Assembly: GCA_002345625.1 (NCBI GenBank)
Contig: DDWE01000075.1
Span: 1-6,679 of the forward strand
DNA from: Desulfuromonadaceae bacterium UBA2294
Lineage (GTDB): Bacteria; Desulfobacterota; Desulfuromonadia; Desulfuromonadales; UBA2294
Direction: 5' to 3'
DNA: 6,679 nucleotides
Shown: piece after piece, positions 5,893-6,679 of the stretch
How the letters are laid out: every line of letters begins with the position of its first letter
Position numbering within the stretch: the first letter of the stretch is position 1
The notes under the pieces: generated by a model
What the model saw: only the letters and a program-made list of their open reading frames with translations
What the model was told of the DNA's origin: nothing
The model's database searches: none
Position numbers and translations under genes: made by a program

Positions 5893-5910
5893 GTATCCGT
5901 GTCCGGATAC
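5893..5910. repeat. Perfect hairpin GTATCCG-TGTC-CGGATAC before the terminator
   Basis: Seven-bp arms and a 4-base loop lie 34 bases after the transporter stop and ten bases before the terminator stem. No T-tract follows it. It may stabilise the mRNA 3' end or be an unrelated dyad. Confidence 0.45.
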
Positions 5911-5919
5911 CTGAACCTG

Positions 5920-5951
5920 GCCCCGCCCTAACCCGGCGGGGCGATTTTTTT
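5920..5951 (+). terminator. Intrinsic terminator of the OFA transporter
   Basis: GCCCCGCC (5920-5927) and GGCGGGGC (5935-5942) form a perfect 8-bp GC stem with a 7-base loop. GA and seven Ts follow (5945-5951). It lies about 60 bases after the transporter stop. Confidence 0.92.
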
Positions 5952-5965
5952 GTGCCACATCCGGT

Positions 5966-6009
5966 AAAGAAATTGGCCGCCAGTCGTTAGAAGACGACGA
6001 GCGGCCAAT
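5966..6009 (-). terminator. Intrinsic terminator of the cytochrome c gene
   Basis: Arms ATTGGCCGC (5972-5980) and GCGGCCAAT (6001-6009) pair perfectly. Inside them GTCGT and ACGAC pair again across a small symmetric internal loop. On the minus strand the stem is followed by TTTCTT (5971-5966), giving a U-rich tail. It lies 24 bases after the cytochrome stop and faces the transporter terminator, so the two convergent genes are insulated. Confidence 0.8.
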
Positions 6010-6033
6010 AATGGTTTGCGGTTCTCGAGTGGC

Positions 6034-6468
6034 TTAATAGGCGACTTTGATTCCAGCCAGCTCTTCCTTGCTCAGTGCATCGAAGCGTTTGAGGGTCCAG
6101 TTGCCAACCCATGCTTTAAACAGGGCAAGATTCTGTTGTCGCTGTAATTCATTATCACCGAGATGCTGGTACATATTACCCGGTTTGGCATCGTCGAGCC
6201 GCCGCATCAGCGCACCAGTGTCAGGCCAGCCGGTGAAATAGACCAGATAGGTGTAGCTGTCCATGCGAGGTCCGATACCTAATGCCAGCCACTTCTCCTT
6301 CTCCTGTTTAAAGACCTTGTACTCCGGTGCTTCTTCACCGTGACAAGCGCTGCAACGGACATCGAAAATCGGTTTGATCTGCTCGCGGTAGGTGCTATCA
6401 GCGCTCAGCGCAGGGATTGCGAGTGACATCAGGGCGGTAAGTACGAGAGGGGTAATAATCGGTTTCAT
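6034..6468 (-). CDS. Small periplasmic monoheme c-type cytochrome
   Basis: A 144-residue precursor. The start ATG has GGAGG seven bases upstream (6476-6480). A Sec signal peptide covers about 1-23 (basic MK, hydrophobic core, cleavage near ALSA). The mature N-terminus carries one CSACH heme-binding motif (39-43), with Cys39 and Cys42 for thioether bonds and His43 as axial ligand. Met99 in KPGNMYQHLG is the most likely distal ligand; Met69 and Met88 are alternatives. The heme motif is very near the mature N-terminus (about 16 residues in), and the protein ends in an Asn/Trp/Lys-rich section (KAWVGNWTLKRF). Heme attachment and transfer of electrons in the periplasm are expected; the partner enzyme is not in the window. 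I do not recognise a named family. The gene is monocistronic, with its own promoter and terminator. Confidence 0.93.
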   Translation of the reverse strand: MKPIITPLVLTALMSLAIPALSADSTYREQIKPIFDVRCSACHGEEAPEYKVFKQEKEKWLALGIGPRMDSYTYLVYFTGWPDTGALMRRLDDAKPGNMYQHLGDNELQRQQNLALFKAWVGNWTLKRFDALSKEELAGIKVAY

Positions 6469-6503
6469 GAAATAACCTCCATGTGAAATTGAAAACCGTT
6501 GTC

Positions 6504-6532
6504 AAAATAGCCGAGGATTAATTTTACGTCAA
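6504..6532 (-). promoter_or_regulatory. Sigma-70 promoter of the cytochrome c gene
   Basis: Read on the minus strand: -35 TTGACG (6532-6527), 17-base spacer, -10 TATTTT (6509-6504). Transcription would begin near 6497, giving a leader of about 28 bases with GGAGG near the ATG. The -35 has one mismatch to consensus; the spacer is optimal. Confidence 0.65.
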
Positions 6533-6576
6533 CAAAAATGGTTATCGCTTCTGTTTGTCTGGTGTGGTCGAATTGT

Positions 6577-6621
6577 ATAAAAAAGCAGGCGACAGTCTCA
6601 TGTGAGACTGTCGCCTGCTTT
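6577..6621 (-). terminator. Intrinsic terminator of the tRNA-Thr transcript
   Basis: A perfect 19-bp inverted repeat (6582-6600 with 6603-6621) has only two unpaired bases at its centre, so in RNA about 18 pairs and a small loop are expected. On the minus strand, TTTTTTAT follows, partly within the stem. It begins six bases after the tRNA CCA end. The plus-strand side has only TTTAATTT, so termination there would be weaker. Confidence 0.9.
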
Positions 6622-6627
6622 AATTTC

Positions 6628-6679
6628 TGGAGCCACCCATCGGAGTCGAACCGATGACCTACTGATTACGAATCAGTTG
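6628..6679 (-). tRNA. tRNA-Thr (anticodon CGU), 5' end beyond window
   Basis: Minus-strand 3' part of a tRNA. The anticodon stem ACTGA/TCAGT encloses the 7-base loop TTCGTAA; its anticodon CGT (6670-6668) reads the Thr codon ACG. AGGTC forms the variable loop and a GGTTCGACTC-type T arm follows. The acceptor strand GGGTGGC is followed by discriminator T and an encoded CCA (6630-6628). The D arm and 5' acceptor strand lie past the right edge, so the acceptor pairing could not be verified. Confidence 0.95.

Overview
The window looks like chromosomal DNA from a GC-rich Gram-negative bacterium with an anaerobic, respiratory lifestyle. A deltaproteobacterium near Desulfuromonadales would fit. That placement is inference from exported proteins, a c-type cytochrome, a sigma-54 promoter of near-consensus quality and an OFA-family anion transporter; no phylogenetic marker was compared. 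There is no sign of a mobile element, phage or CRISPR array.

Layout. Positions 1-1399 (minus) hold the first 466 codons of uvrC; the gene runs off the left edge. A roughly 200-base divergent intergenic region follows. It carries a likely sigma-70 promoter for a three-gene plus-strand operon at 1603-4120: an exported LolA-like protein of unknown function, a stand-alone cyclic-nucleotide-binding domain protein (GTG start), and an AI-2E/PerM-family membrane protein (GTG start overlapping the previous stop by 4 bases). Positions 4121-4571 contain no convincing gene but are rich in regulatory structure: three related palindromes, further dyads, a sigma-54 -24/-12 promoter at 4353-4369 and a leader of about 190 bases. 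They serve an MFS transporter of the oxalate/formate antiporter (OFA) family at 4572-5858. A GC-rich intrinsic terminator ends this unit and faces a second terminator belonging to a convergent minus-strand gene for a small monoheme c-type cytochrome (6034-6468). That gene has its own sigma-70 promoter at 6504-6532. At the right edge lies the 3' part of a minus-strand tRNA-Thr (anticodon CGU), followed by a perfect 19-bp terminator stem.

How it works together. Most units here are independent: DNA repair (uvrC), an envelope operon that may link a cyclic-nucleotide or degenerate nucleotide sensor to a membrane permease, a transporter under sigma-54/enhancer-binding-protein control, a periplasmic electron carrier, and a tRNA. 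The most distinctive feature is the transporter control region. Three TTYGCA-N4-TGCRAA palindromes lie about 130-230 bases upstream of the predicted start site, where enhancer-binding-protein sites are expected. No regulator gene is present in the window.
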